Counted from the stretch's first letter, positions 1-12,032 are shown. The stretch is 64,000 bases of DNA from Flavobacterium sp. CG_23.5 (GCF_017875765.1 NZ_JAGGNA010000001.1:2321001-2385000); one strand, 5' to 3'. Numbers and translations are program-made. Notes: generated by a model from the letters alone, not told the origin.

Positions 1-995
1 CAATTCCATTGGGACAATTAATTATTATGCCTTTTTCAGGAAAATTAGTCACCCGTTTTGGAAGCCACCGCATTCTTATTTTTTCCCTTTTATTATATGT
101 TTTATCCTTGTCTAGTTTAGGGTTGGCTATAACTTCTTGGCAACTGTCATTGGGATTATTATTCTTTGGAATCTTTGGAAACTTGTCAAATATTGCAGTA
201 AATACGCAAGGCGTTTACACCGAAGAGCTTTTTAAAAAAACAATAATGTCATCGTTTCACGGTATGTGGAGTTTGGCCGGATTTCTGGGTGCCTTGGTGG
301 GAATAGGAATGTTGGCATTAAAACTCACGCCCTTAATTCATTTTATGATTGTTGGCGGAATCGTTCTTTTGTTGATGGTTTTTAACTTTAAATTTTTGAT
401 AAAAGCGAAGGAAACCATCAAAACCGAAAAGAAAAAATTATTCACAAAACCAGATAGTGCCTTGATTTGGTTGGGTGTAATTGGTTTTTGTTGCATGGCA
501 AGCGAAGGCGTGATGTTTGATTGGAGTGGTGTTTATTTCAAAGATGTCATTAAAGCGCCAGGACCGTTAGTGATTTTGGGGTACACTTCGTTTATGATTA
601 TGATGGCTGGAGGACGATTTTTTGGAGACGGTTTGATTCATAAATTTGGAAGAAAACCGGTAATGCAAATTAGCGGCATCATGATTTCAGCAGGACTTTT
701 TACTTCAGTATTTTTTCCGTATTTAATTCCATCTACTATTGCCTTTATGTTTGTAGGACTCGGAGTTTCCACTATTGTTCCTACGATTTACAGTATTGCG
801 GGAAAAAACCCAACAGTTCCTCCCGGAGAAGCATTAACCATAGTTTCCAGCGTTAGTTTCCTTGGTTTTTTAATGGGACCGCCAGTTATTGGTTACATTG
901 CCGAATTATTTGGTTTGCGATTTTCATTTGCTTTCATTGGAGTTTTTGGAATTCTGATTGCATTTATGGTTTCCCGGATTAAAGCAATTCAATAA
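1..995 (+). CDS. MFS transporter, 5' end outside the window
   Basis: The reading frame is open to the first base, so the N-terminus lies to the left. The 330 or so visible residues form about nine hydrophobic helices. A basic loop after the second helix (FSGKLVTRFGSHR) and a second one after a later helix (GLIHKFGRKPV) are the two copies of the MFS loop motif G-x-L-x-D-R-x-G-R-R, one in each half of the fold. This points to an inner-membrane secondary transporter. The fold resembles the fucose permease-like branch, but the substrate cannot be told from the sequence. Confidence 0.85.
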   Translation, partial: IPLGQLIIMPFSGKLVTRFGSHRILIFSLLLYVLSLSSLGLAITSWQLSLGLLFFGIFGNLSNIAVNTQGVYTEELFKKTIMSSFHGMWSLAGFLGALVGIGMLALKLTPLIHFMIVGGIVLLLMVFNFKFLIKAKETIKTEKKKLFTKPDSALIWLGVIGFCCMASEGVMFDWSGVYFKDVIKAPGPLVILGYTSFMIMMAGGRFFGDGLIHKFGRKPVMQISGIMISAGLFTSVFFPYLIPSTIAFMFVGLGVSTIVPTIYSIAGKNPTVPPGEALTIVSSVSFLGFLMGPPVIGYIAELFGLRFSFAFIGVFGILIAFMVSRIKAIQ

Positions 996-1321
996 AAATA
1001 AAGCCTCTTTTTATCGTGCCTATTTTCATAAATCTGAATCGTTTTTAAATGCTTCGGATTTTTTTTATGAGAATTATTTTACCAAATCTGAGAAACCTAT
1101 AGTTTTTTTCCTATTTTTAGCCTTAGAATTCAAGCAATTAGTAATTTACACTTTGTTAGAATTTTAAAACACCACATTTTTCCAAAACTCATTTTCCGAT
1201 AATTTCAGTTTGTTATTCCTATTTGGAACGCTCTTGCTATGGTTTTTATTGAACCAAAAACAAATCAGCTATTCCTTTTTAAGGATATTTTCCAATGCAT
1301 TTATTTCAACAAAAAATATTT
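996..1321. other. Intergenic region between MFS gene and TonB receptor
   Basis: About 325 bases with no convincing gene. It holds one terminator-like hairpin (1031-1066). A 69-codon open frame crosses it but has no protein-like composition. No clear -7 box was found for the receptor gene. Confidence 0.6.
1031..1066 (+). terminator. Putative terminator of the MFS gene
   Basis: The arms AATCTGAA (1031-1038) and TTCGGATT (1053-1060) pair with one G-T wobble and run directly into a T tract, 36 bases after the stop codon. Confidence 0.5.
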
Positions 1322-4159
1322 ATGAATAAATTTTACGTTGCGCTTTTCTTTATACTACAGATGAAATTTGCTTTTGCACAGCAAGAAACGGGAATTTTTG
1401 GAAAGATTATAGATTCCAAAACCCAAAACCCTTTAGGTTTGGTTGTTGTCACTATCCAAAATACTAATTTAATGCAACTCACAACTGCCGATGGGAATTT
1501 TAAATTTGAAAAAATCCCGAGCGGTAATCTCTTTATTCTTATTCACAGTCAGGGTTTCAAAGAGGCTTTATATCCGGTGGAAATACAGGAAGGACAAATG
1601 CTTGATCTGGGGACAATACCTTTAGAGGATGACCAATCAATAGAACAACAAGGGAGTTTAATCGCGCTGACGGAAAGCGATTTTAGCGATGACAATAGCG
1701 GTTCCGAAAATACTTCAGGGCTTTTACAATCCTCCAAAGATGCTTTTCAACAGGCGGCTGCGTTCAATTGGGGTCAGGCCCGATTCAGGATTCGGGGGTT
1801 AGACAGCGAGCATTCCACGATGATGATTAATGGTGTGGTGATGAATAAACTATACGATCGCAGACCGCAATGGGGCGATTGGGGCGGATTAAACGATGCA
1901 ACCCGAAATCAGGAATTTTCTGTAGGCACTTCTCCGTCCGATTATACTTTTGGAGGGATTCTTGGAACACAGGAAATCAATACGCGTGCCTCCATTTACA
2001 GACCCGGTTCCCGAATTTCATTTTCCGGAACTAATACCAATTACAGTTGGCGCATGATGGGAACTTGCGCTTCGGGAATGAGTGATAAAGGTTGGGCATT
2101 CGTGGTTTCGGCAGGAAAACGTTTGGCGACCGAAGGCTATTTTGAAGGAACAAATTACGATGCAAATTCTCTTTTTTTAAGTGTCGAAAAAAAATTAAAC
2201 GATTCCAATTCGCTAAATGTAACGGCCTTTTATACGCCAAATACCCGTGGAAAAAATTCTCCAAATACAGCTGAAGTCAGTGAATTAACAAGCGAAAAAT
2301 ACAATTCTTATTGGGGTTTTCAAAATGGGAAAAAGCGAAATTCGAGAAAGAAAACTATCGAAGAACCTATTGTGATGTTGAATCATTATTTTAAAATTAA
2401 TGACCATACCAATTTGAATTCCAGTTTGATGTATCAATTTGGAAAAATAGGAAATTCTAATCTCGATTATCAAAATGCGAATAGTCCGGATCCAACGTAT
2501 TACAGGAAAATGCCGAGTTATTACAGTTCGATGTATGCGAAAGATAATGGCGAATTTTCTGGAGAGTTTACGCCGGATTATCAGAATGCCGAGAAAAGTA
2601 AAGCGTTGTTTTTAGCCAACTCACAAGTCGATTGGAATGCCATGTATCAGGCCAATCAAAGTCCGATTGTAGCATCAAACGGCACTATCTCTGGATATGA
2701 ACCGGCCAAAAGTAAGTATATTTTTTACGAAGATCGAAATGATGATAAAACGATGGTGGCAACTTCGATATTCAATACGCAATTGAATGAGACCGTTTTC
2801 ATGAATGCAGGAGGTTCTTTTAAAAACTTGAAATCTCATAATTACCAGAAAGTTTTAGATGTATTGGGAGGGCTGTATTTTGATGATATCGATGGATTTT
2901 ACAATGGAAATCAATCGCAATCGGATTTGAATAATCCAAACAGGCAAGTGGTTGTAGGAGATGAGTATGGCTATAATTACAATTATGTGGCGAACACATT
3001 AGACGCGTTTACCCAATTCAAATTCTCGTATAATAAAGTAGAATTTTATCTGGCGCAAAGTTTTTCGAGTACCAATTATCAAAGGGAAGGCTTGTATAAA
3101 AATGGAATATATGAAACCAATTCTTTTGGTAAAAGCGAAAAAGTGTTGTTTGAAAACTTTGGATTCAAAGGAGGAATTACCTTCAAAATTTCAGGGAAGC
3201 AATTGTTAATTTTTAACGGAGCACATTTGACAAAAGCACCAACCATTCGAAATACTTTTCCTAATTCGAGATTAAATAATGTGGTTGTTGACGGACTGCA
3301 AAGCGAGAATATCAGCAGTTTGGATGCGAGCTATGTTTTCCGTTCTCCCATTTTCAAAGCTAGATTAACGGCGTATTATACCTCGATAAAAAATGCAACC
3401 CAAACTTCTTTCTTTTATGCCGACGGGATTTTTGATGATGGTGCGGGTTATACGAACACGAGCGCCTTTGTGAGCCAGACGTTAACACATTTGAACAAGA
3501 GGAATTTAGGTGCCGAATTGAGTCTGGAATACCAAATTAACCCCACCTTAAAAACTACTTTTTCGGCGGCTTTTGGCCAATATACTTATGACAGTAATCC
3601 AAATGTTACCGTGACGAATGATGCCGAGGCTTCGCTGGAAAATACCAATCCCGTTTTCGATTTTGGAACGGCACTATTAAAAAACTACAAACAAGCGGGA
3701 ATGCCACAACAGGCGTTTGCGTTAGGAATCGAGTATCGCGATCCTAAATATTGGTGGATTGGAGCCAACATAAATTATTTGGATAACAGTTATCTTGATG
3801 TTTCTCCAATAGCCAGAACAAATCATTTTTATACCAATCCGGCCAGTGGTTTCAACTTCCCCGAAGCAACGGAGGAAAGGGCTAAGGAATTATTGAAGCA
3901 GGAAAAATTTGATCCCACGACTTTGTTAAACCTAACCGGCGGTAAATCTTGGAGAATCTATGGCAAGAATGTGGGGCTTTTTGTGAGTACAAATAATGTC
4001 CTGAATACCACCTACAAAACAGGCGGTTATGAACAGGCAAGAAATGCCAATTTCAGACAACGCAATCAGGATGTTTCTAGTGCTACGCCCTCTTTTGGCA
4101 ACAAATATTTTTACGGTTACGGAAGAACCTATTTCGTAAATCTTAATATCAATTTTTAA
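1322..4159 (+). CDS. TonB-dependent receptor with carboxypeptidase-like regulatory domain
   Basis: An outer-membrane active transporter of 945 residues. The start at 1322 is preferred over 1295 because it places a clean signal peptide (MNKFYVALFF..., ending near AFAQ) at the N-terminus. Next come a CarboxypepD_reg-like beta-sandwich (about residues 20-105), a plug with the FRIRG-type segment near 160, and a long beta-barrel ending in the aromatic residue F. The next gene, 20 bases downstream, is a DUF5689 surface lipoprotein. The two probably form a receptor-lid pair comparable to SusC/SusD, although the partner is not a SusD. The substrate is unknown. Confidence 0.88.
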   Translation: MNKFYVALFFILQMKFAFAQQETGIFGKIIDSKTQNPLGLVVVTIQNTNLMQLTTADGNFKFEKIPSGNLFILIHSQGFKEALYPVEIQEGQMLDLGTIPLEDDQSIEQQGSLIALTESDFSDDNSGSENTSGLLQSSKDAFQQAAAFNWGQARFRIRGLDSEHSTMMINGVVMNKLYDRRPQWGDWGGLNDATRNQEFSVGTSPSDYTFGGILGTQEINTRASIYRPGSRISFSGTNTNYSWRMMGTCASGMSDKGWAFVVSAGKRLATEGYFEGTNYDANSLFLSVEKKLNDSNSLNVTAFYTPNTRGKNSPNTAEVSELTSEKYNSYWGFQNGKKRNSRKKTIEEPIVMLNHYFKINDHTNLNSSLMYQFGKIGNSNLDYQNANSPDPTYYRKMPSYYSSMYAKDNGEFSGEFTPDYQNAEKSKALFLANSQVDWNAMYQANQSPIVASNGTISGYEPAKSKYIFYEDRNDDKTMVATSIFNTQLNETVFMNAGGSFKNLKSHNYQKVLDVLGGLYFDDIDGFYNGNQSQSDLNNPNRQVVVGDEYGYNYNYVANTLDAFTQFKFSYNKVEFYLAQSFSSTNYQREGLYKNGIYETNSFGKSEKVLFENFGFKGGITFKISGKQLLIFNGAHLTKAPTIRNTFPNSRLNNVVVDGLQSENISSLDASYVFRSPIFKARLTAYYTSIKNATQTSFFYADGIFDDGAGYTNTSAFVSQTLTHLNKRNLGAELSLEYQINPTLKTTFSAAFGQYTYDSNPNVTVTNDAEASLENTNPVFDFGTALLKNYKQAGMPQQAFALGIEYRDPKYWWIGANINYLDNSYLDVSPIARTNHFYTNPASGFNFPEATEERAKELLKQEKFDPTTLLNLTGGKSWRIYGKNVGLFVSTNNVLNTTYKTGGYEQARNANFRQRNQDVSSATPSFGNKYFYGYGRTYFVNLNINF

Positions 4160-4179
4160 ATTCGAAAAATAAACGCATT

Positions 4180-5535
4180 ATGAAAACGACTTTTTACCAT
4201 CTAATTTTTGCTGTTATACTTATCGCCGTTACTTTTTCCAGTTGTGTAAAAGAGGAGGTTCCCGTCCCGGAATTAAAGTGTACGCAACCTGATTTTACCA
4301 TAAACCGAAGCGTTGCAGAAGTTCGGACAAATGCCAATGCAATTGTAACGCAATACAAATACGATGATATTATTGAGGCTTATGTCGTTTCAAGTGACGA
4401 AAACGGTAATTTTTTCAAGTCGATTTCTTTCCAAACTTTGGCAACAGCCACAACGCCTGCAATAGGTTTTAGTGTTCCCGTTGATGCATCTAATACCTAT
4501 ATAGATTACAGATTAGGCAACAAAGTGTATCTAAAATTAAAAGATCAATACACGGATATTTCCTTTGGCGGACTGCGAATAGGCAGTATTTATGTGAATT
4601 CGTATAATGAGGGATCAGTGGGAAGGCTTTCGCAAAATGACTATAAAAACGTTCTTCATGCATCCTGCACGACCATAGCCGAAACGCAACTAGTAAAAGC
4701 CATCACGATTGCTGATTTAACCAATGATTCGAACTTAAATACGCTGGTTGAACTATCCGATGTTCAGTTTACGGCGGCTGCAGCCGGACGACATTATTTT
4801 GAAGATACGAATAATGTAGGTGGAGCGACCAATTGGAGTTTGGAGGACAAATTTGGAAATCAAGTGTATTTCAGAACCAGTAGTTTTAGTGATTTTGCAG
4901 GGAATTTAGTTCCAAACGGAAGCGGAAAAGTAAAAGGTGTTTTGACTAAATACGGAACCGATTACCAACTTTTACCACGTTCAGCAAAAGATGTGGTCAT
5001 GACAGCAACAAGAGCAGCGCCATTTTTCTCCCAAGATTTTCAAACCGTGGTGGACAAAACAAATCTCAGCCTTCCCGGTTGGGTAAACATTGCTCAAAAA
5101 GGTACTATTTTCTGGAAAGGAACCTTCTATTCAGGCAACGGTTGTGCTGAATTCAACACCACAGGAGCAAAAGTAATTGCTAATGTGGCCTGGTTAATCT
5201 CCCCGAAAATTGACATGGATACCCACACCAAGGAAATATTGACTTTTAGAGCAGCACAGCATCATTTGGATGTTGATTCTCAACTAAATTCGCTTGAAGT
5301 CTATGTCTCTAGTGATTTTGACGGATTGAATGTGGCAACAGCAACTTGGATTCCTGTGACGGTTAAACTACCTAAACAAGCCACACCATGGTATCAGTTT
5401 GTGGGTTCTGGCGGAGTGGATTTATCTTCTTATAAAGGTAAAATAAACATCGCATTTAAATATACCGGTTCTGGAAAAAACCTGGCGTTAGATGGTGCTT
5501 TTCAAGTGGATGATGTGCAAGTGTTTGGGAACTAA
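4180..5535 (+). CDS. DUF5689 lipoprotein with C-terminal jellyroll-like domain
   Basis: Exported lipoprotein of 451 residues. The signal peptide ends at a lipobox-like SSC (Cys about 22), followed by an acidic KEEVPVPE stretch, as often seen in surface-exposed Bacteroidota lipoproteins. Residues 30-260 match the DUF5689 pattern (EAYVVSSDENGNFFKS, then an OB-like region). Residues 285-451 look like a choice-of-anchor J beta-sandwich (SPKIDM, SSDFDGL, QVDDVQVFG). It follows the TonB receptor by 20 bases and is surely co-transcribed. Its inferred role is ligand capture for the receptor. Family names are recalled, not searched. Confidence 0.78.
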   Translation: MKTTFYHLIFAVILIAVTFSSCVKEEVPVPELKCTQPDFTINRSVAEVRTNANAIVTQYKYDDIIEAYVVSSDENGNFFKSISFQTLATATTPAIGFSVPVDASNTYIDYRLGNKVYLKLKDQYTDISFGGLRIGSIYVNSYNEGSVGRLSQNDYKNVLHASCTTIAETQLVKAITIADLTNDSNLNTLVELSDVQFTAAAAGRHYFEDTNNVGGATNWSLEDKFGNQVYFRTSSFSDFAGNLVPNGSGKVKGVLTKYGTDYQLLPRSAKDVVMTATRAAPFFSQDFQTVVDKTNLSLPGWVNIAQKGTIFWKGTFYSGNGCAEFNTTGAKVIANVAWLISPKIDMDTHTKEILTFRAAQHHLDVDSQLNSLEVYVSSDFDGLNVATATWIPVTVKLPKQATPWYQFVGSGGVDLSSYKGKINIAFKYTGSGKNLALDGAFQVDDVQVFGN

Positions 5536-5610
5536 TTGTTTTTATTTAAATGGAAACTATTTGAATCCGAGATGATATAATTTTTCGCTAAGGCTACAGA
5601 AGGAATTTTA

Positions 5611-5618
5611 TATATTTG
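5611..5618 (+). promoter_or_regulatory. -7 box of the FKBP gene
   Basis: TATATTTG fits the Bacteroidota -7 consensus TAnnTTTG, 23 bases before the start codon at 5642. No good -33 TTTG is seen at the usual distance. Confidence 0.5.
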
Positions 5619-5641
5619 CAGCTCTAAAATCAAATCAAATT

Positions 5642-6106
5642 ATGAAATCTATTTTATTATCACTTGTTTCTTTATTGTTCGTTTCTTGCTTATCGGATAC
5701 AGAAAAACCAACAGCGGCTGTTGATTATACAGCTCAAAATGAAAAAGAAATTACAGATTACATTGCCAAAAATAAATTAACCGCTACAAGAACCGATTCA
5801 GGTTTATATTATGTGATTAATGAAGCAGGAACGGGTGTTAAACCAACAGCTTCTTCTAATGTTACAGTGGCTTACAAAGGATATTTTACGAATGGAAATG
5901 TATTTGACAAAAGCGGTGACGCTGGTATATCGTTTGGTTTGCAACAAGTAATCAAAGGATGGACAGAAGGAATTCCTTATTTTAAAGAAGGCGGTAACGG
6001 TATTTTATTAATCCCGTCTGCTTTGGGTTATGGTAGTAATGGCAGCGGACCAATTCCGGGTGGTTCTGTTATTCTTTTTGATGTTAAATTGATCAAAGTA
6101 AATTAG
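5642..6106 (+). CDS. FKBP-type peptidyl-prolyl isomerase lipoprotein
   Basis: Periplasmic or outer-membrane prolyl isomerase of 154 residues that helps proteins fold. The signal peptide has a lipobox (FVSC, Cys16). The FKBP fold covers about residues 60-154, with VTVAYKGYFTNGNVFD, then a short QVIKGWTEGI helix segment, then IPSALGYGS and a final LFDVKLIKV strand, all standard FKBP landmarks. It has its own promoter and ends at a hairpin shared with the converging GH97 gene. Confidence 0.9.
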   Translation: MKSILLSLVSLLFVSCLSDTEKPTAAVDYTAQNEKEITDYIAKNKLTATRTDSGLYYVINEAGTGVKPTASSNVTVAYKGYFTNGNVFDKSGDAGISFGLQQVIKGWTEGIPYFKEGGNGILLIPSALGYGSNGSGPIPGGSVILFDVKLIKVN

Positions 6107-6127
6107 TTTACGTTCATTCCAAAAACA

Positions 6128-6163
6128 AGAAAAGGCTTTCTAAAATTCTAGACAGCCTTTTCT
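6128..6163. terminator. Bidirectional terminator between FKBP and GH97 genes
   Basis: AGAAAAGGCT (6128-6137) pairs with AGCCTTTTCT (6154-6163), and the stem is extended by TCTA/TAGA. A- and T-rich flanks let it serve both converging genes. Confidence 0.7.
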
Positions 6164-6178
6164 ACTTTTATAAAGTAA

Positions 6179-8377
<2,199 letters not shown>

Positions 8378-8587
8378 TCAGGATAATTAAATCTACAGAA
8401 AGTAAAAATAAGCGATTTCCCTTTTGTCTTTAACCAGTACTGTAAAATAGTAGGTTTTTGAATTCTAAAAATGGATTTAAGGTGTTGTAAGATAGTGAAT
8501 TATACAGTATTTGAAATAAAAAAAAGTAGTTTTTATGAAAGTAAAATTATCTTTTTTAGCCTTGAATGCTGCAATAAAAGGATTATT

Positions 8588-10234
8588 TTATGGCGTGTTG
8601 GTCCCTATTGACATCACTTTTGCTTCAAATTCCTCCCTTGGTCCTTTCGCTTTATTTTTTAATAACGAACGATAATTATAAATTGTAGATATGGAATATC
8701 TTAAAAATACAGCTATTTTATTGCTATCCTTTATGCCCAAACGGATCAATGCAACAATTCTTAATTCCGTATTTAGAAGTTCTCCGTCTTTCAATTGGGT
8801 TAATTCAGTATCGATTAGCAAATCTTCAAATTGACTAATAAAATTGGGAAAGAGTTGTAAAAAGGTTTTGTCAAAATTGGTGTAAAACTCTTTTAATTCG
8901 TCTTCAATAAACTGTTTCGATTTTATCGCGTTTACCAAATTATTCATTTTACCGGCGGTCGCCATTACATTTAATTTACTTTGATAGCCTTCCAGTTTAC
9001 CAATATAATCCGAACACTGATCCATGTATCGACCAATAAATATTTCTTTTAAAAGATTAGCTTCGGTTAGTGTATTGTTAGTTTCATTTAGTTTTAAATT
9101 AAAAGCTTGCAGGGCAACATTTAGTTCCGACAATTGTTCATTTGCCAGATTTAGATCCTTTTGTGCTATTTTTAATTTTTTCATTTGCTTAAAAAGCAGT
9201 ATCATAACCACTAATAAGATAACGGTTAATACACTCACACTAATCAAAAACAGTATAAGTTGTCTTTGATTGGTTTGATTTTGATGTTGATACGCTTCGC
9301 TGATGATAGGCATCATTTTGGATATTTCGTAGGTTCTTAAACGTGCGTTGCAAAAAAGTGCATCTTCAAGAGAACGCTGTATGTATTTGTAGGCTCGATC
9401 AATTTCCCCTTCTTCGTATAATAAAAAAGCCAAATTCCGTAGGGAAATATTTTCTTTCTTAGCCAGTTGCAAATCGGAAATAGCAGAAATAGTAAGCCAT
9501 TTTTTTTCGGATTCTCTGTCTTTCTTTTGATGATACACATGAGAAATTATATAAGCAAAGACCGCACGATTTGGATCCGTGAGAGGAATAGTCGGGAAAA
9601 TAGTTTGCAATAATTGTAAGGATTGGTCGTAATGACCCGTATCAATTAATATTTCCGATTGGGTAATATTATATTCCCAAGATTGTTTGGGAAAATACTG
9701 TAACGCGGAATCCCTATATTTTTTTGTTAATAAAGCATATTTATTTTTCTCATAACTAGACGTGGCATAATCATTCATGTATCCATAAATAATTCGATTT
9801 ACGCTATAATAAGAACCTTTTAATTCGGGAGAATCAGCAAACGTGTTTTTTGAAAGAATATCAATTGCTTCTTTATACATTCCCAAAGTACCCATTATCG
9901 AGGCTAGATTGAGTGCTGCAAGACTGCTTTTTTTTTGACCTTTTAGTTTAAGGGCTATCTGCAAACTCTTTCGTGCAAAAACTAATGCAGAATCCGATTT
10001 ATATAATCGATATTCGTCGAAGAGTTTGCCGTAAATTTCAAGTTTTTGAAGGTCATTCGAATTAGATTTCAAAAGTTTTTTGAATGAATTTATTTTATTC
10101 TCTTTTTGGTCCGAATACACTTGGTGATTCTCGATTGTTTGGTCCAACTGATTCAATAAAGACTCAGAATTATCCTGAGCTAACATTAATATTGGAAAAA
10201 ATAACACAAAAAGGAAAGGCAAAAATCGATGCAT
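8588..10234 (-). CDS. DUF6377-type membrane regulator with TPR sensor and HTH
   Basis: 548 residues. A signal peptide (to about AQ20) is followed by alpha-helical TPR-like repeats (about 30-310) outside the inner membrane, one membrane helix (LILFLISVSVLTVILLV), a coiled coil (EQLSELNVALQAFNLKLNET) and a cytoplasmic C-terminus. The end, LNTELRIVALIRLG...STIYNYRS, looks like a LuxR-class helix-turn-helix. Such proteins are one-component transmembrane regulators of carbohydrate genes in flavobacteria. The nearest target is the GH97 gene 291 bases downstream. DNA binding and ligand are inferred. Confidence 0.78.
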   Translation of the reverse strand: MHRFLPFLFVLFFPILMLAQDNSESLLNQLDQTIENHQVYSDQKENKINSFKKLLKSNSNDLQKLEIYGKLFDEYRLYKSDSALVFARKSLQIALKLKGQKKSSLAALNLASIMGTLGMYKEAIDILSKNTFADSPELKGSYYSVNRIIYGYMNDYATSSYEKNKYALLTKKYRDSALQYFPKQSWEYNITQSEILIDTGHYDQSLQLLQTIFPTIPLTDPNRAVFAYIISHVYHQKKDRESEKKWLTISAISDLQLAKKENISLRNLAFLLYEEGEIDRAYKYIQRSLEDALFCNARLRTYEISKMMPIISEAYQHQNQTNQRQLILFLISVSVLTVILLVVMILLFKQMKKLKIAQKDLNLANEQLSELNVALQAFNLKLNETNNTLTEANLLKEIFIGRYMDQCSDYIGKLEGYQSKLNVMATAGKMNNLVNAIKSKQFIEDELKEFYTNFDKTFLQLFPNFISQFEDLLIDTELTQLKDGELLNTELRIVALIRLGIKDSNKIAVFLRYSISTIYNYRSLLKNKAKGPREEFEAKVMSIGTNTP

Positions 10235-10423
10235 TAATTTAGGTTTAAGTTCCTGTAAAATTAACTAAAAATATAAATTAACTTTCAATCCCCACAACTA
10301 AATGCGGAATCCGTTTATAGTATTGCAATTAAAAAAAATCTTAAATGGGATCGTGAAATTATCATTATTCACACCTTCTGCTTTTTTATAATCACAGAAC
10401 TTCATAAGTACAAAGCAAATCAT

Positions 10424-10431
10424 TAAATTTG
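10424..10431 (+). promoter_or_regulatory. -7 box of hflX
   Basis: TAAATTTG matches TAnnTTTG, 16 bases before the hflX start codon, giving a very short leader. Confidence 0.5.
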
Positions 10432-10447
10432 TAGCTTATTTAAAATC

Positions 10448-11695
10448 ATGTTAGAAAAAGAAGTAATAAATTTCGAAAAAACGGCCATTGTAGGTATAGT
10501 AACTCAAAATCAAAGTGAAGAGAAACTAAACGAATATCTTGATGAATTAGAGTTTTTGACTTTTACCGCAGGCGGGAAAGTAATCAAACGCTTTTCTCAA
10601 AAAATGGAACGCCCAAATCCCAAAACTTTTGTGGGTACCGGAAAAATAGAGGAAATCAATCTTTTTGTAAAAGAGAATGATATTTCGACTTTGGTATTTG
10701 ATGATGAATTGTCGCCTTCCCAACAAAAAAATATTTCTAAAATTATAGATTGTAAAATTCTGGACAGGACACACCTTATCTTGGATATTTTTGCGCAACG
10801 TGCCGAAACGTCTTACGCAAGAACCCAAGTAGAATTAGCACAATGTCAATATTTACTGCCAAGACTTTCTGGAATGTGGACTCACCTGGAACGCCAAAAA
10901 GGGGGAATTGGAATGCGTGGACCTGGAGAAACGGAGATTGAAACCGATAGACGTATTGTTCGCGACAGGATTGCTTTATTGAAAGAAAAAATAAAAAGCA
11001 TCGACAAACAAATGGGTACACAGCGAGGTAATCGCGGTTCTATGGTTCGTGTTGCTTTGGTAGGATATACGAATGTTGGGAAATCAACCTTGATGAATGC
11101 GGTTGGGAAAAGTGATGTTTTTGTAGAAAACAAACTTTTTGCGACATTGGATACCACCGTTCGGAAAGTAGTGATTAAAAACCTACCTTTTTTGCTTTCG
11201 GACACCGTAGGATTTATTAGAAAATTACCAACACAATTGGTGGATTCTTTTAAAAGCACCTTGGATGAGGTTCGTGAAGCCGATTTATTATTGCATGCTG
11301 TTGATATTTCGCACCCTGAATTTGAAGATCAAATCGAATCGGTGAATAAAACATTATCGGACATTAAATGCAATGACAAACCGGTCATTATGGTTTTTAA
11401 TAAAATCGATGCTTACAAACCATTGACAATTGATGAAGATGATTTAATGACCGAAAAAACGCCAAGACATTTTACTTTGGAAGAATGGAAGTCAACTTGG
11501 ATGAATAAGGTTGGAGAACAAAATGCACTGTTTATTTCGGCAACAAACAAAGAAAATTTCGAAGAATTCAGAGAACGCGTTTATGAAGCGGTTAGACACA
11601 TTCATATCACGCGTTTTCCTTATAATAAGTTCTTGTATCCGGATTATAAAGATGCGGTTGAGAAAGAAGACAAAGAAGAAACCGAAGAAGAATAA
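10448..11695 (+). CDS. hflX: Ribosome-associated GTPase HflX
   Basis: Cytoplasmic GTPase of 415 residues that binds the 50S subunit and splits stalled ribosomes under stress. The N-terminal HflX domain (about 20-195) has the glycine-rich FVGTGKIEE and the GGIGMRGPGETEIE signature before a coiled coil. The G domain shows G1 GYTNVGKST, G3 DTVGF, G4 NKID and a G5-like SAT. The tail is acidic (KEDKEETEEE). It is monocistronic: it has its own -7 box and a terminator 26 bases after the stop. Confidence 0.96.
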   Translation: MLEKEVINFEKTAIVGIVTQNQSEEKLNEYLDELEFLTFTAGGKVIKRFSQKMERPNPKTFVGTGKIEEINLFVKENDISTLVFDDELSPSQQKNISKIIDCKILDRTHLILDIFAQRAETSYARTQVELAQCQYLLPRLSGMWTHLERQKGGIGMRGPGETEIETDRRIVRDRIALLKEKIKSIDKQMGTQRGNRGSMVRVALVGYTNVGKSTLMNAVGKSDVFVENKLFATLDTTVRKVVIKNLPFLLSDTVGFIRKLPTQLVDSFKSTLDEVREADLLLHAVDISHPEFEDQIESVNKTLSDIKCNDKPVIMVFNKIDAYKPLTIDEDDLMTEKTPRHFTLEEWKSTWMNKVGEQNALFISATNKENFEEFRERVYEAVRHIHITRFPYNKFLYPDYKDAVEKEDKEETEEE

Positions 11696-11720
11696 GCAAT
11701 TCCTCTCATTATAACACACC

Positions 11721-11753
11721 AAATCCCTTTTGAATTTCAAGAGGGATTTTTTT
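11721..11753 (+). terminator. hflX terminator
   Basis: AAATCCCTTTTGAA and TTCAAGAGGGATTT form a 14-pair stem (one wobble) with almost no loop, followed by a T tract. The left arm occurs again as a lone copy at 13494-13507. Confidence 0.75.
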
Positions 11754-11763
11754 GGGTCATGTC

Positions 11764-11840
11764 CCAGCTTTCACTATCGTTGCAGCTGCGTCAGAATCCC
11801 GACACTTCGGGACCATCCCTCATGCGGGATTTGGGTGATA
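11764..11840. repeat. GC-richer hairpin segment, possible dispersed repeat
   Basis: A GC-richer patch in AT-rich surroundings. TCCCGA (11797-11802) pairs with TCGGGA (11807-11812), followed by a second small hairpin TCCC...GGGA. It has no coding capacity. It looks like a flavobacterial intergenic repeat, but only one copy lies in the window, so this is inference. Confidence 0.35.
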
Positions 11841-11925
11841 GAATTGCTATTGATTTTCACAATTACTAGTAGATTGTTTTTTGGCACATTTGTTTAAAAA
11901 AGTATACATTTGATCATAAATAAAT

Positions 11926-12002
11926 TCTGACGTTTATCAGACATAGCTACCCAATTTTGGGGCGATAAGTCTTATTTTGTCAGACCTATATACAAGTTGG
12001 CA
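11926..12002 (+). repeat. attC-like site in front of cassette 1
   Basis: TCTGAC (11926) and GTCAGA (11979-11984) enclose an imperfect stem (GACATAGCTACCC against GGGGCGATAAGTC). The region ends in GTTGGCA (11996-12002), the place of an integron R' box. No convincing R'' box is seen upstream, so it may be a degraded attC or the left junction of the block. Confidence 0.4.
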
Positions 12003-12032
12003 GTAATTATAAACAATCGAAAACATAGAAAA

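Noticed and set aside
958..1167. Small gene behind the MFS transporter
   Set aside because: Its frame overlaps the transporter's end, runs through the terminator hairpin and has phenylalanine-rich, non-protein-like composition.
1322..5535. Classical polysaccharide utilisation locus
   Set aside because: The lipoprotein is not SusD-like and no glycoside hydrolase is next to it; the GH97 gene is on the other strand with its own regulator.
10547..11259. Minus-strand genes inside hflX
   Set aside because: Shadow frames of a strongly supported GTPase gene, without start signals or plausible protein features.
11697..12030. tRNA or other RNA gene next to hflX
   Set aside because: The hairpins do not make a cloverleaf with a TTCRA arm. 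They fit better as a terminator, a palindrome and an attC-like site.
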